The notes under the pieces: model-generated | Seen by the model: only the letters and a program-made list of their open reading frames with translations | Databases searched by the model: none | What the model was told of the DNA's origin: nothing | In this document: in pieces, positions 8,648-16,145 of the stretch | Layout of the letters: the number at the start of each line of letters is the position of its first letter | Position numbering within the stretch: the stretch's first letter is position 1 | Source of the DNA: Geobacteraceae bacterium | GTDB taxonomy: Bacteria; Desulfobacterota; Desulfuromonadia; Geobacterales; Pseudopelobacteraceae | DNA length: 42,549 nucleotides | NCBI GenBank assembly: GCA_025355325.1 | Contig: JANXZX010000219.1 | Span: forward strand, 1 to 42,549 | Direction of reading: 5' to 3' | Translations under genes and position numbers: made by a program

Positions 8648-9471
8648 AAATGTCTCTGGGGTCTTACATAGCTGCCAATTGGGCGGTCGTCATCATATAT
8701 GTCCTGGCAACGATAGCCACGGTTAGCGGGGTACTGTTCGGGAAAGATCACTTCGAACGGATCAGTTACCGGATTGCCGCAGTCGGTCTGATTATGCACA
8801 GCGTGCTGATTGCCGCCTGGTGGCGCGAGGTGGGGCATGGCCCCTACATGGCCCCCAACGAAGTGCTCTCATCCGATGCCTGGGTGGTCATGGTCTGTTT
8901 TTTCGTCTTTCTCCGCTTCTATCCGCGCATCAAGCCGGTCAGTGTTCTGGCATTCCCTGCCGCGTTCCTGATGCTGGCGCTGTCGCTGTTTTATAATCCC
9001 GGCATCCGTTCCCTGCCTGCCACGTTTCGCAGCGTCTGGCTGCTGATCCATATCGGACTGTACAAGATTGCCCTGGCTACGCTGGTAATCGCCGCTGCTC
9101 TGGCATTGTTCTATCTGCTCAAGAAACGTTCGGACAGCGGATGGTTGCTCCGGCTGCCGCCGCTTGAAACACTGGATGTCTACAGCTACCGGTTTGCCGG
9201 ATTCGGCTTTATATTCTGGACCATCGGCATGCTGGCCGGATCAATCTGGGCCTTTCAAGCGTGGGGACGCTTCTGGGGGTGGGATCCGACAGAAACCTGG
9301 GCGCTGATAACCTGTCTGATGTTTGGCTTGTATCTGCATATGCGCCGGTTTTACCAACTGAAGGGAGTCAGGGCGGCATGGACGCTCCTGGTCTGTTTTT
9401 GTGTCTCGTTAGTCACTCTGTTCGGCATGGCCACATTGAGCGGTTCGATTCACGCGGAATATTTCAAGTAA
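8644..9471 (+). CDS. ccsA: ResC/CcsA-family haem ligation protein
   Basis: This 275-residue polytopic membrane protein has the tryptophan-rich haem-handling 'WWD' signature (WGRFWGWDPTETW, about residues 207-219) of the CcsA/CcmC/CcmF superfamily. Candidate haem-ligand His lie in or beside membrane helices at H52, H136 and H270 (SGSIHAEYF). About eight hydrophobic segments are visible. CcsA proteins relay haem to the outside and present it to the CXXCH motif, working with ResB. It overlaps resB by ATGA, as expected for a two-subunit CcsBA. It differs from cytoplasmic-membrane CcmC by the C-terminal HAEYF and by its ResB partner. A dedicated thiol reductant (ResA/CcsX type) is not adjacent; the nearest thioredoxin-like gene lies 26 kb away. 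Confidence 0.92.
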   Translation: MKMSLGSYIAANWAVVIIYVLATIATVSGVLFGKDHFERISYRIAAVGLIMHSVLIAAWWREVGHGPYMAPNEVLSSDAWVVMVCFFVFLRFYPRIKPVSVLAFPAAFLMLALSLFYNPGIRSLPATFRSVWLLIHIGLYKIALATLVIAAALALFYLLKKRSDSGWLLRLPPLETLDVYSYRFAGFGFIFWTIGMLAGSIWAFQAWGRFWGWDPTETWALITCLMFGLYLHMRRFYQLKGVRAAWTLLVCFCVSLVTLFGMATLSGSIHAEYFK

Positions 9472-9495
9472 CAGGTTTGATCAAGGAGCACCGCC

Positions 9496-11010
9496 ATGAC
9501 TATAAAACGCGTTATCCTTATAACTCCTCCGTATCATTCCGGTGTTGTTGAATCTGCCGGTACCTGGCTGAATGTCGGGTTTGTCTCCATTGCCGGTTCC
9601 CTTCGGGCGGCGGGGTACGAGGTTGATTATTACGACGCCATGTCTCTCTGGCATACCTGGCCGGATATTCAGAAGCGCATTGAAGCGTTCCGTCCTGATG
9701 TCGTTGCCACCACGTCATTTACCGCTTCCATCACCGATGCCATAAAAATCTGCCGTCTCGCCAAAGAAATCAGCCCGACCATCGTGACTGTTCTTGGCAA
9801 TGTCCATGCCACCTTCTGTTATGACGAAATCCTGCTTCATGACAATAAAAGCGTTGATTTCATCGTGCGGGGCGAAGGTGAGGTTACGCTGGTGGAATTA
9901 CTCTCCTGTCTTAATGCGGGTGGTAACCCGGGTAAGGTCAATGGCCTTGCCTTCTGGCGCGATGGCGGGGTGCAGGTTACGCCGAAAGCGTCCTACATTC
10001 AGGATCTGGACAGTCTTCCCATGGCCTGGGATCTGGTGGATTGGCCGATTTATAAATATCGCGCCAAACATGATGCCCGCCTGGCCATAATCTCCTCGTC
10101 ACGGGGGTGCAAACAGCAATGTTCCTTCTGCTCTCAGCAGTTGTTCTGGTCCCAGACCTGGCGGGCGCGAAGCCCGGAAAATGTTATTGCCGAACTGGAA
10201 CTGCTCAGTTTTACCTATGGCGTGGAAGTCGTCATGCTGGCCGACGAAATTCCGACCTTCGACCGGGTCCGGTGGGAGCGCATCCTCGACCTGATGATAG
10301 CCCGCCGGGTGCCGGTAAAACTGCTGATGGAAACCCGTGTTGACGATATCCTGCGCGATGCCGATATAATGGATAAATATCGTCTGGCCAGTGTTGACCA
10401 TATTTACGTCGGGGTCGAAGCCGGTACGCAGGAGACGCTCGACCTGTTCAAGAAAGACACCCAGGTTGCTCAATCCAAGCAGGCCATTGACCTGATCAAC
10501 AACGCCGACATTGTTTCCGAGACCTCTTTCGTGCTCGGCATGCCTGACGATACTCCGGAATCTATTGCCTGGACCGTTGATCTGGCTAAATATTACAACC
10601 CTGACATGGCTTTTTTTCTCGCCATTGCTCCCTGGCCTTACGCAGATCTGTATCCTCAACTTGAAAAATATGTCGCGACTAAAGACTACAGCAAATATAA
10701 TCTGGTGGAGCCGGTCATAAAGCCAAAGAATATGACCATGGAAGAACTGGGCCGCGAACTGGGCAAGGCTGCGCAGAAATTCTTCATGCACAAATTTCAG
10801 ACACTGCAGACACTGACTCCCTGGAAGCAGGAATTCATGCTTTCGGTGCTGAATCTGCTGATGAATCATTCCTATCTGGCCGGCGAGATGAAGTCGGCCA
10901 TGCGGGACGGCGCAGGCATGCCGGAAGAGATCAAGGCTATGCTTAAAACAGTGCACGGCGCTGCCGGGCGGCATGGCGACCATCACCCGGCCGTAGCGCC
11001 GCTTCCATAG
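9496..11010 (+). CDS. B12-binding-type radical SAM protein
   Basis: A 504-residue protein with an N-terminal cobalamin-binding-like Rossmann domain (about 1-150; GNVHATFCYDEIL and RGEGEVTLVELL are typical of this class) followed by a radical SAM core with the [4Fe-4S] motif CX3CX2C at C205, C209 and C212 (GCKQQCSFC). Such BchE-like enzymes catalyse methylations, cyclisations or rearrangements; the substrate cannot be told here. The classical DXHXXG cobalamin motif is not evident, which is common in the BchE-like branch. AGGAG precedes the ATG by about eight bases. It follows ccsA by 24 bp and precedes a small membrane protein by 9 bp, so it is probably in the cytochrome operon. That position suggests modification of a haem, a quinone or the cytochromes, but this is speculation. 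The C-terminal ~110 residues contain no motif I recognise. Confidence 0.9.
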   Translation: MTIKRVILITPPYHSGVVESAGTWLNVGFVSIAGSLRAAGYEVDYYDAMSLWHTWPDIQKRIEAFRPDVVATTSFTASITDAIKICRLAKEISPTIVTVLGNVHATFCYDEILLHDNKSVDFIVRGEGEVTLVELLSCLNAGGNPGKVNGLAFWRDGGVQVTPKASYIQDLDSLPMAWDLVDWPIYKYRAKHDARLAIISSSRGCKQQCSFCSQQLFWSQTWRARSPENVIAELELLSFTYGVEVVMLADEIPTFDRVRWERILDLMIARRVPVKLLMETRVDDILRDADIMDKYRLASVDHIYVGVEAGTQETLDLFKKDTQVAQSKQAIDLINNADIVSETSFVLGMPDDTPESIAWTVDLAKYYNPDMAFFLAIAPWPYADLYPQLEKYVATKDYSKYNLVEPVIKPKNMTMEELGRELGKAAQKFFMHKFQTLQTLTPWKQEFMLSVLNLLMNHSYLAGEMKSAMRDGAGMPEEIKAMLKTVHGAAGRHGDHHPAVAPLP

Positions 11011-11019
11011 GGATCCGAA

Positions 11020-11370
11020 ATGAAAGTTGCAAAATCACTGGTTATCCTGAACGGATTTGTACACGACTTTGCCGCCGGGATCTGGCTGGCAGCCATTGCG
11101 ACAATAATCCTCCTGCACCGGACACACGTGGGGCATCCGGAGATAACCGGAGTGCTCAACAGTATTGAGCATTTATTCTTCTGGGTAAGTATTGCCGCGA
11201 TGGTTCTGATCATGGCGACCGGAGCGGGCAGAACATTTACCTATGTTGAAAACTGGTATGGCCCTGATGCCGAACGCGTTCGCCGAAAAATGCTGATTGT
11301 GAAGCATGTCATTCTGCTTGCCTGCTTTGGAACAAGCTATTTGTTTGTCTATGGAATTGTCTTTCATTGA
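11020..11370 (+). CDS. small His-rich integral membrane protein
   Basis: A 116-residue protein with three hydrophobic helices (about residues 7-32, 46-67 and 92-114). Histidines sit at membrane-compatible places: H15 in helix 1, H51 at the start of helix 2, H96 at the start of helix 3, plus a cluster H33/H36/H39 and a C-terminal H116. This resembles small b-haem or CopD-like membrane subunits, but I recognise no family. It follows the radical SAM gene by nine bases and is last in the cytochrome/ccs run, so a role as a quinone- or haem-linked membrane anchor is possible. The start ATG has only a weak ribosome site (GGGATC). Confidence 0.75.
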   Translation: MKVAKSLVILNGFVHDFAAGIWLAAIATIILLHRTHVGHPEITGVLNSIEHLFFWVSIAAMVLIMATGAGRTFTYVENWYGPDAERVRRKMLIVKHVILLACFGTSYLFVYGIVFH

Positions 11371-11406
11371 TGCGCATGACATGGTGATTGCGTTTATTGA
11401 GAGAAT

Positions 11407-11437
11407 TTGAGTGATAGTGCTATGGAATTGGTATATT
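11407..11437 (+). promoter_or_regulatory. possible sigma-70-type promoter before the histidine kinase
   Basis: TTGAGT (11407-11412) and TATATT (11432-11437) resemble -35 and -10 boxes but are 19 bp apart, longer than ideal. The site lies in the 125-bp gap after the membrane-protein gene, where a new transcription unit would plausibly begin. Confidence 0.25.
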
Positions 11438-11495
11438 AATCTTGCTCTGCCGGTGAAACAGAAAAGGTGATTCAATTAGTGGGCCGGGAGTTTGA

Positions 11496-12890
11496 ATGGC
11501 TAGGAAAAAGGAACAATCTGTTGAGTTTGAAACACTGCGTCGCCACGCAGAAGAGCGGCTCAAAGATGAAAGTCCAAAAGCTGAATTTGCCCGTCCTTAC
11601 GATGAAACGGAACGGCTCCTGCACGAATTGCAGGTTCAGCACGTTGAACTGGAGATGCAAAATGACGAACTGCATCAGGTTCAGGAAAATCTTGAAATAT
11701 CGCGGGATGCATATGCTGAACTCTATGAATTTGCACCCGTCGGTTATGTAAGCGTTGATGCAAAAGGAATAATATTAAAAATAAATCTTGCCGGCGCGGC
11801 TCTGTTGGAAACAGAGAGGGGATTGCTGGTCACCCGCCCGTTTTCAAGTTTTATTGCGGATTCAGAAGGAAGAGAATGCTTTGTCGATCACCTCAAATTG
11901 GTCTTGTCTCGCAAAGTCGTACTAAAATGCTCACTCAGCCTCATGGGAAAAAATGGAACGAAAATCCATTGTCATCTTCAAAGCGTGGCCGTCTTCGAAA
12001 AAAGCAAACCCAAACTGATTTTTATTTCAATCATTGATGACACTGCGCGCTTCCAGTTAGAAAATAAACTGATGGATTCCCATTTCAATCTGGAAATGGC
12101 CGTAAATGAGCTCAATATAAAGAAACTCGAACTTGAGAATCTCAACAATACGCTCGAATTACGCATCACTCAGGCAGTGGAAGAGTTGCGCCAAAAGGAC
12201 ATGATAATAATCCTCCAGGAGCGTCATGCTCTTATGGGCGAGTTGATTAATAATATTGCACACCAGTGGCGACAGCCGCTCAATACTTTGGCTCTCGTAA
12301 TCCAAAAGTTCTGCATGTTCTATGGTTCTGATAAATTCAACAAAGAGTTCCTGGAAATGAGCACAGCCAGAGCCATGACATATATTAAGCAAATGTCCGG
12401 CACCATTGAAGATTTCATGAACTTTTTCAGGGTGGATAAACAGAAAGTGACTTTCAGCGTAGAGCTGCTACTTGAGAGAACTGTCAGAATCATCGAAAAG
12501 AGTTATGAAGATGAACACATTGTCGTAGAAATCCAGTGCGAGGGTGTTCCGAGCATCAAAGGCTTTCCCAACGAGTACGCGCAGGTACTTCTGAATATTC
12601 TTGCAAACGCTCGTGACGCTCTTCTCGAACGAAGACTGGATGATGCCCTGATTTCCATCCGTGCATTCAGCGAAGGAGGGAAAGCGGTTGTGACGATTAC
12701 GGATAACGGTGGCGGCATAAACGAAGCAATTATTGATAAACTCTTTGACGTCTATTTTACCACCCGGGGGCCGGATAGAGGCACCGGAATCGGCCTGTAC
12801 ATGTCGAAGACCATTATCGAAACAAACATGGGAGGACACTTGTCAGTACGCAATACGGCGCATGGAGCCGAGTTCAGGGTTGAGGTGTGA
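11496..12890 (+). CDS. PAS-domain sensor histidine kinase (orphan, soluble)
   Basis: This 464-residue kinase has no membrane segment. Order of parts: a Glu/Gln-rich helical N-terminus (residues 1-68, with LLHELQVQHVELEMQNDELHQ), a PAS domain (about 72-185; YEFAPVGYVSVD), a coiled linker (190-240), a dimerisation/phosphoacceptor helix with H256 in IAHQWRQPLN, and a HATPase_c domain with N box (NILANARDAL), G1 (DNGGGI) and G2 (GTGIGLYMSK). The IAHQWRQPLN H-box is common in soluble kinases of Deltaproteobacteria and Epsilonproteobacteria. It autophosphorylates and passes phosphate to a response regulator; none is adjacent. The only REC protein in the window is the REC-Hpt protein 21 kb away. GGGAG precedes the ATG. 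The signal sensed by PAS is unknown. Confidence 0.92.
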   Translation: MARKKEQSVEFETLRRHAEERLKDESPKAEFARPYDETERLLHELQVQHVELEMQNDELHQVQENLEISRDAYAELYEFAPVGYVSVDAKGIILKINLAGAALLETERGLLVTRPFSSFIADSEGRECFVDHLKLVLSRKVVLKCSLSLMGKNGTKIHCHLQSVAVFEKSKPKLIFISIIDDTARFQLENKLMDSHFNLEMAVNELNIKKLELENLNNTLELRITQAVEELRQKDMIIILQERHALMGELINNIAHQWRQPLNTLALVIQKFCMFYGSDKFNKEFLEMSTARAMTYIKQMSGTIEDFMNFFRVDKQKVTFSVELLLERTVRIIEKSYEDEHIVVEIQCEGVPSIKGFPNEYAQVLLNILANARDALLERRLDDALISIRAFSEGGKAVVTITDNGGGINEAIIDKLFDVYFTTRGPDRGTGIGLYMSKTIIETNMGGHLSVRNTAHGAEFRVEV

Positions 12891-12976
12891 TATCGGCATT
12901 ATATTTATCTGTAGCACGTAATATTTTCCGGCGAGTAACCATACATTCACATTTCAAGTGAGAAGTGGAGCGTTAT

Positions 12977-14278
12977 ATGAATTATCTTCGTACGTTATTC
13001 CTGCCCGTGTTATTGATTATTGCCCTGTGTATGCCTTCATCCGCAACGGCTCACGTGAATTCACCCTTCGCATCCGCAGATCACGAACCGTTAACAGAAC
13101 TTTTTCTGCAATTTATTACCCGCCCCGGTATCACAGACAATTCTGACATCCGCGCGCTTCGCCCGGCAGCTCATGAAGCTGCCCTGGCGTTCCGGAAATC
13201 TTTGTTCCCCGGTCCTGGCAGCACTATTGAATGGCACCGTTTCAGAAATGATGTGGCGCTTATTGTCCAGGCTTACCAGAAAGAGTACGGTCAGGCTCTT
13301 GCCGGCATCGCCGGCGCTGAGGCAAAGGGTGCTGCAATTGATCATTTGCTGGAAAATCTCATTCAGTCCTCTGTTCAGTCCGGAATACCTCCGGAAGAGC
13401 TTGATATGGCTTTGCTCAGGGGAGCGGCTGCTATTGAGTCCAGGATTTCCGAGCCTCCATTAGCAAAGAAACTTTCTCTTGCAGACGGAGAACTAGTCAT
13501 TTTGCTGTTGCGCACTATGGTCTATCAAGACCGACGCCGTATATTACTGGATTCGACAAGTGCCGCCTTACAGTACCTCCATACTGACGCAGGGGTCATA
13601 TCGCTTTATGATGGTAAAATAATCTCCGCTTTGAGACCGATCTTATCAAGAGAACTTGTCTGTTTGGAAAAGAACCTTGAAGATCCACTTTTTATTATCG
13701 ATATTCATCGCATCGTGACTGGTGAATATGATGTTGAATCCAATAGCGATTTATTTGCCTGGAAATACGGGATTGAGCTGTCTTCCTTGTCATTCAGCCT
13801 CCAACAGATATCGCTGATTTCCTCGCTTGCGGCACTGATGCCCGGCATGACCGCAGAAGTTCTTCAAGAGCAATTAGGCCGAACAACAATTACAGACCTT
13901 GCAGCCTACGCAGCGGTAAATCCTCAACTGCCTCTAAACTACCTCCCCGTGGATGGTCTTGCCGATAAACTCGCAGCGCTTGGAGAGACACCGCCGTCAC
14001 CGCCCGACTTTTCACTTTTTCCATATCCGTACCGGGCGCTTATCCAAATGCGCTACGATATCCAGCTCTGTGTCCGGATAACCGCTAAAGAGTGGTATTT
14101 AGCGAATAATGCCTTTCAGGGAAACGCCCCGATTCCATCACTGGGTGAACAATTAATTTTAAAAGAGGCAGCGATGACGAGACTCTCTCAGGTAAAAGCA
14201 AACATAAGAGGTGTGTCGAAAAATGCTGCCGAAGCGTTTTCAATCCTTTTTGGATATGCTTTGATATTGATGATTTAG
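12977..14278 (+). CDS. secreted protein of unknown function
   Basis: I chose ATG 12977 because GGAG (12967-12970) sits six bases upstream; the in-frame GTG at 12965 would place that site inside the gene. The product of 433 residues starts with a clear signal peptide (NYLRTLFLPVLLIIALCMP, cleavage near ATA/HVNS) and continues as a mostly helical, Leu/Ala-rich soluble protein without Cys-rich or repeat motifs. I recognise no family. A possible marker is the C-terminal sequence ITAKEWYLANNAF. It stands alone between the kinase gene and a repeat-filled intergenic region, so context says little beyond an exported location. Confidence 0.8.
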   Translation: MNYLRTLFLPVLLIIALCMPSSATAHVNSPFASADHEPLTELFLQFITRPGITDNSDIRALRPAAHEAALAFRKSLFPGPGSTIEWHRFRNDVALIVQAYQKEYGQALAGIAGAEAKGAAIDHLLENLIQSSVQSGIPPEELDMALLRGAAAIESRISEPPLAKKLSLADGELVILLLRTMVYQDRRRILLDSTSAALQYLHTDAGVISLYDGKIISALRPILSRELVCLEKNLEDPLFIIDIHRIVTGEYDVESNSDLFAWKYGIELSSLSFSLQQISLISSLAALMPGMTAEVLQEQLGRTTITDLAAYAAVNPQLPLNYLPVDGLADKLAALGETPPSPPDFSLFPYPYRALIQMRYDIQLCVRITAKEWYLANNAFQGNAPIPSLGEQLILKEAAMTRLSQVKANIRGVSKNAAEAFSILFGYALILMI

Positions 14279-14377
14279 CGATAAAACCGGATTTGCCGGT
14301 GATTATATTGGTGTCTTTCAGATTCCATTGCCGTATCAATGTTTGTCACTGGTACGCTGGAACACCTTATCTTTCGC

Positions 14378-14474
14378 ATCAAACCCCTCTAAGTCTCCCC
14401 TTATCAGGGGAGACTTCAAATCTTCCTTCCCCCCTGATAAGGGAGGGGGGATTGAGGGGGGTTAGGATTTGATG
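14378..14474. repeat. C/G-rich nested palindromic element
   Basis: Outer ends CATCAAA (14378-14384) and TTTGATG (14468-14474) are inverted, then AACCCCTC pairs imperfectly with GAGGGGGGTT. Inside are a perfect 9-bp hairpin, AGTCTCCCC with GGGGAGACT (14391-14414), and a second one built of CCCCCC-TGATAA-GGGAGGGGGG. This C-rich/G-rich form with TTATCA or TGATAA loops resembles dispersed intergenic repeats in many bacterial genomes. Only one copy is in the window. Confidence 0.65.
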
Positions 14475-14524
14475 TTACAAGGTACAAATTCATAATTTCA
14501 CCGTAGAAATCCTTCATCAAAAAA

Positions 14525-14690
14525 AAGCATTTGAAACACAGAGCAACTGAGTAACTGAGCAAAAAAAAGAAGAATTCAGGTTAAAACCAGAAATAATAAC
14601 TCACCATTTTGGTTATGCCTGCTGTTGATGTAACTGTTTGATTCCTCTGTTGCTCAGTTGCTCTGTGGTTCATGAACTGCCGATTTTAGG
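14525..14690. repeat. 166-bp palindromic repeat, copy 1
   Basis: Nearly the same 166-bp sequence occurs at 39461-39626 in the same orientation, from AAGCAT to GATTTTAGG. The ends form an imperfect terminal inverted repeat: CACAGAGCAACTGAG (from 14537) against CTCAGTTGCTCTGTG (ending 14667). The centre has a second inverted pair, AACCAGAAAT against ATTTTGGTT. No reading frame lies inside. It has the look of a non-autonomous mobile element (MITE-like) or an RNA-level palindromic repeat. Confidence 0.85.
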
Positions 14691-14936
14691 TTCATTCTTC
14701 CCAATCCGCATTTGATATATCCCCTCCACGCAGAACCTACCCGCATTTTCCGAAAAGATAGGACAACTTCGCATCAATTTTTGCCTGATTGCTGACTGAA
14801 TAAACAGACACCCACCAATCTCAGACGACGGTAAATGTTGCTATCATAGCATCAGGATACCCGGAGACGGAGTGTGCTTCATGACATCAGGCAAGGTGGA
14901 TGAGATGAATAATCCCGCACTATCGGAAGTTCAATT

Positions 14937-16115
14937 ATGAGAGTCGCTATCCTTGGATCACGCGGAATTCCGGCTCAGTATGGCGGATTTGAGACGTTTG
15001 CGGAGGAATTGTCTGTCAGGCTTGTTCAGCAGGGCGTTGATGTTACCGTCTATTGCGAAGCGGCTGAAGGAACACAGCCTGATATGTACAAGGGTGTTCA
15101 TCTGGTTCATATACCGGCACCCGGTTTCGGTCCGTTAACGACAATTTTATTTGATCTGCGCTGCCTGTGGCATGCCCGCAGCATGTTTGATGTTGTTTAT
15201 ATGCTTGGATATGCCACGAGTATTTTCTGTTTTATTCCCCGTTTGTGGGGAACCACGGTCTGGATCAACATGGATGGAGTTGAATGGGCACGGTCCAAGT
15301 GGAACTGGCTGGCGAAACAGTGGTTCAAGACCATGGAAGCTGCTGCCATGTGGACGCCTGACCGGCTAATCGCCGATGCTCAGGGCATTCTCGATCATCT
15401 GCAATCCCGACATGCCAAAATGCCTCCTGTCAGCGTAATCCCCTATGGTGCACCTCTCGTTACCGAGGTGCCAGATATTAACCATCTGGATGAGTGGCAT
15501 TTGAAACCTGAATCTTACTACCTGGTCGTGTGCAGGCTGGAATCGGAAAACTCGGTAAAAGAGATACTCAAGGGTTATCTGCTTTCAGGGAGCGGGAATC
15601 CTCTGGTCGTAGTCGGAAGCACCTGCCGGGAAACAGGTTATGTGAAGGAATTGCTGCAGTTGAATGAAGGGCGTATTCGCTTTATTGGCGCGGTGTACGA
15701 CAAGGATGCGCTGCAGGCCTTACGCTATCATTCTCTGGCATATTTTCACGGTCATACGGTGGGAGGAACGAATCCGTCGCTCCTGGAGGCACTTGGGTGC
15801 GGGAATGTCGTTATTGCCCATGACAACGTATTCAACCGGGAAGTGGCGGCAGAAGCGGCAGTATATTTTCATCAGGAACAGGATATCGCGGAAATAATCC
15901 AGGCAGTCGAGTCCTATTCCCCAGAGCAGTTGAACCGGATGAAAACTGCGGCACGGGATCGGATCATAAACGGTTATACCTGGGATTTCATCACTGAAGC
16001 TTATGGCGTGATATTACCCCGTCAACAATTGGAGTATGAAAAGCAGGTTTATGAGCCGGATGTCTCAAAAACCACGGTCATTAATGAACAACACAGCATC
16101 CTGACGTGGAAATAG
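14937..16115 (+). CDS. DUF1972-type GT4 glycosyltransferase
   Basis: A 392-residue cytoplasmic glycosyltransferase. The N-terminus (AILGSRGIPAQYGGFETFAE, residues 4-23) is characteristic of the DUF1972 domain found in rhamnosyltransferase-like GT4 enzymes of polysaccharide loci. The C-terminal GT-B domain has the donor-binding region GGTNPSLLEALGCGNVVIAHDN with the expected Glu. It transfers a sugar from a nucleotide or lipid donor to a growing glycan; the actual sugar is not predictable. It precedes the YjbH-like gene by 30 bp and is probably in one operon with it, apart from the main - strand polysaccharide cluster. The ATG at 14937 places GSRGIP at the usual position; the ribosome site (GGAAG) is modest. 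Confidence 0.88.
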   Translation: MRVAILGSRGIPAQYGGFETFAEELSVRLVQQGVDVTVYCEAAEGTQPDMYKGVHLVHIPAPGFGPLTTILFDLRCLWHARSMFDVVYMLGYATSIFCFIPRLWGTTVWINMDGVEWARSKWNWLAKQWFKTMEAAAMWTPDRLIADAQGILDHLQSRHAKMPPVSVIPYGAPLVTEVPDINHLDEWHLKPESYYLVVCRLESENSVKEILKGYLLSGSGNPLVVVGSTCRETGYVKELLQLNEGRIRFIGAVYDKDALQALRYHSLAYFHGHTVGGTNPSLLEALGCGNVVIAHDNVFNREVAAEAAVYFHQEQDIAEIIQAVESYSPEQLNRMKTAARDRIINGYTWDFITEAYGVILPRQQLEYEKQVYEPDVSKTTVINEQHSILTWK

Positions 16116-16145
16116 CCGCTTCTCAGACTGTTACCCGGAGAACTA

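Larger units (their letters stand above)
14279..14936. other. 658-bp gene-free region with two repeat elements
   Basis: No plausible coding frame is present. The stretch holds a short hairpin after the stop codon (ACCGG 14286-14290 with CCGGT 14296-14300), a C/G-rich nested palindrome (14378-14474) and a 166-bp inverted-repeat element (14525-14690). From 14700 to 14936 is presumably leader and promoter for the downstream glycosyltransferase; I see no convincing promoter boxes there. Confidence 0.7.

Noticed and set aside
10099-10986. 295-residue - strand ORF opposite the radical SAM gene
   Set aside because: The + strand frame has the CX3CX2C iron-sulfur motif and a good ribosome site; the reverse frame has neither.
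14537-14667. Insertion sequence or CRISPR array in the repeat-rich gap
   Set aside because: No transposase frame exists in the window, and the repeats are inverted and nested, not regularly spaced direct repeats with unique spacers.
1116-14936. Cyclic-di-GMP (GEMM) riboswitch, often found before Geobacter cytochrome genes
   Set aside because: I looked at the leaders before 1174, 3795, 11496, 12977 and 14937 and saw no sequence with the GEMM core; the leader of the first cytochrome is outside the window.
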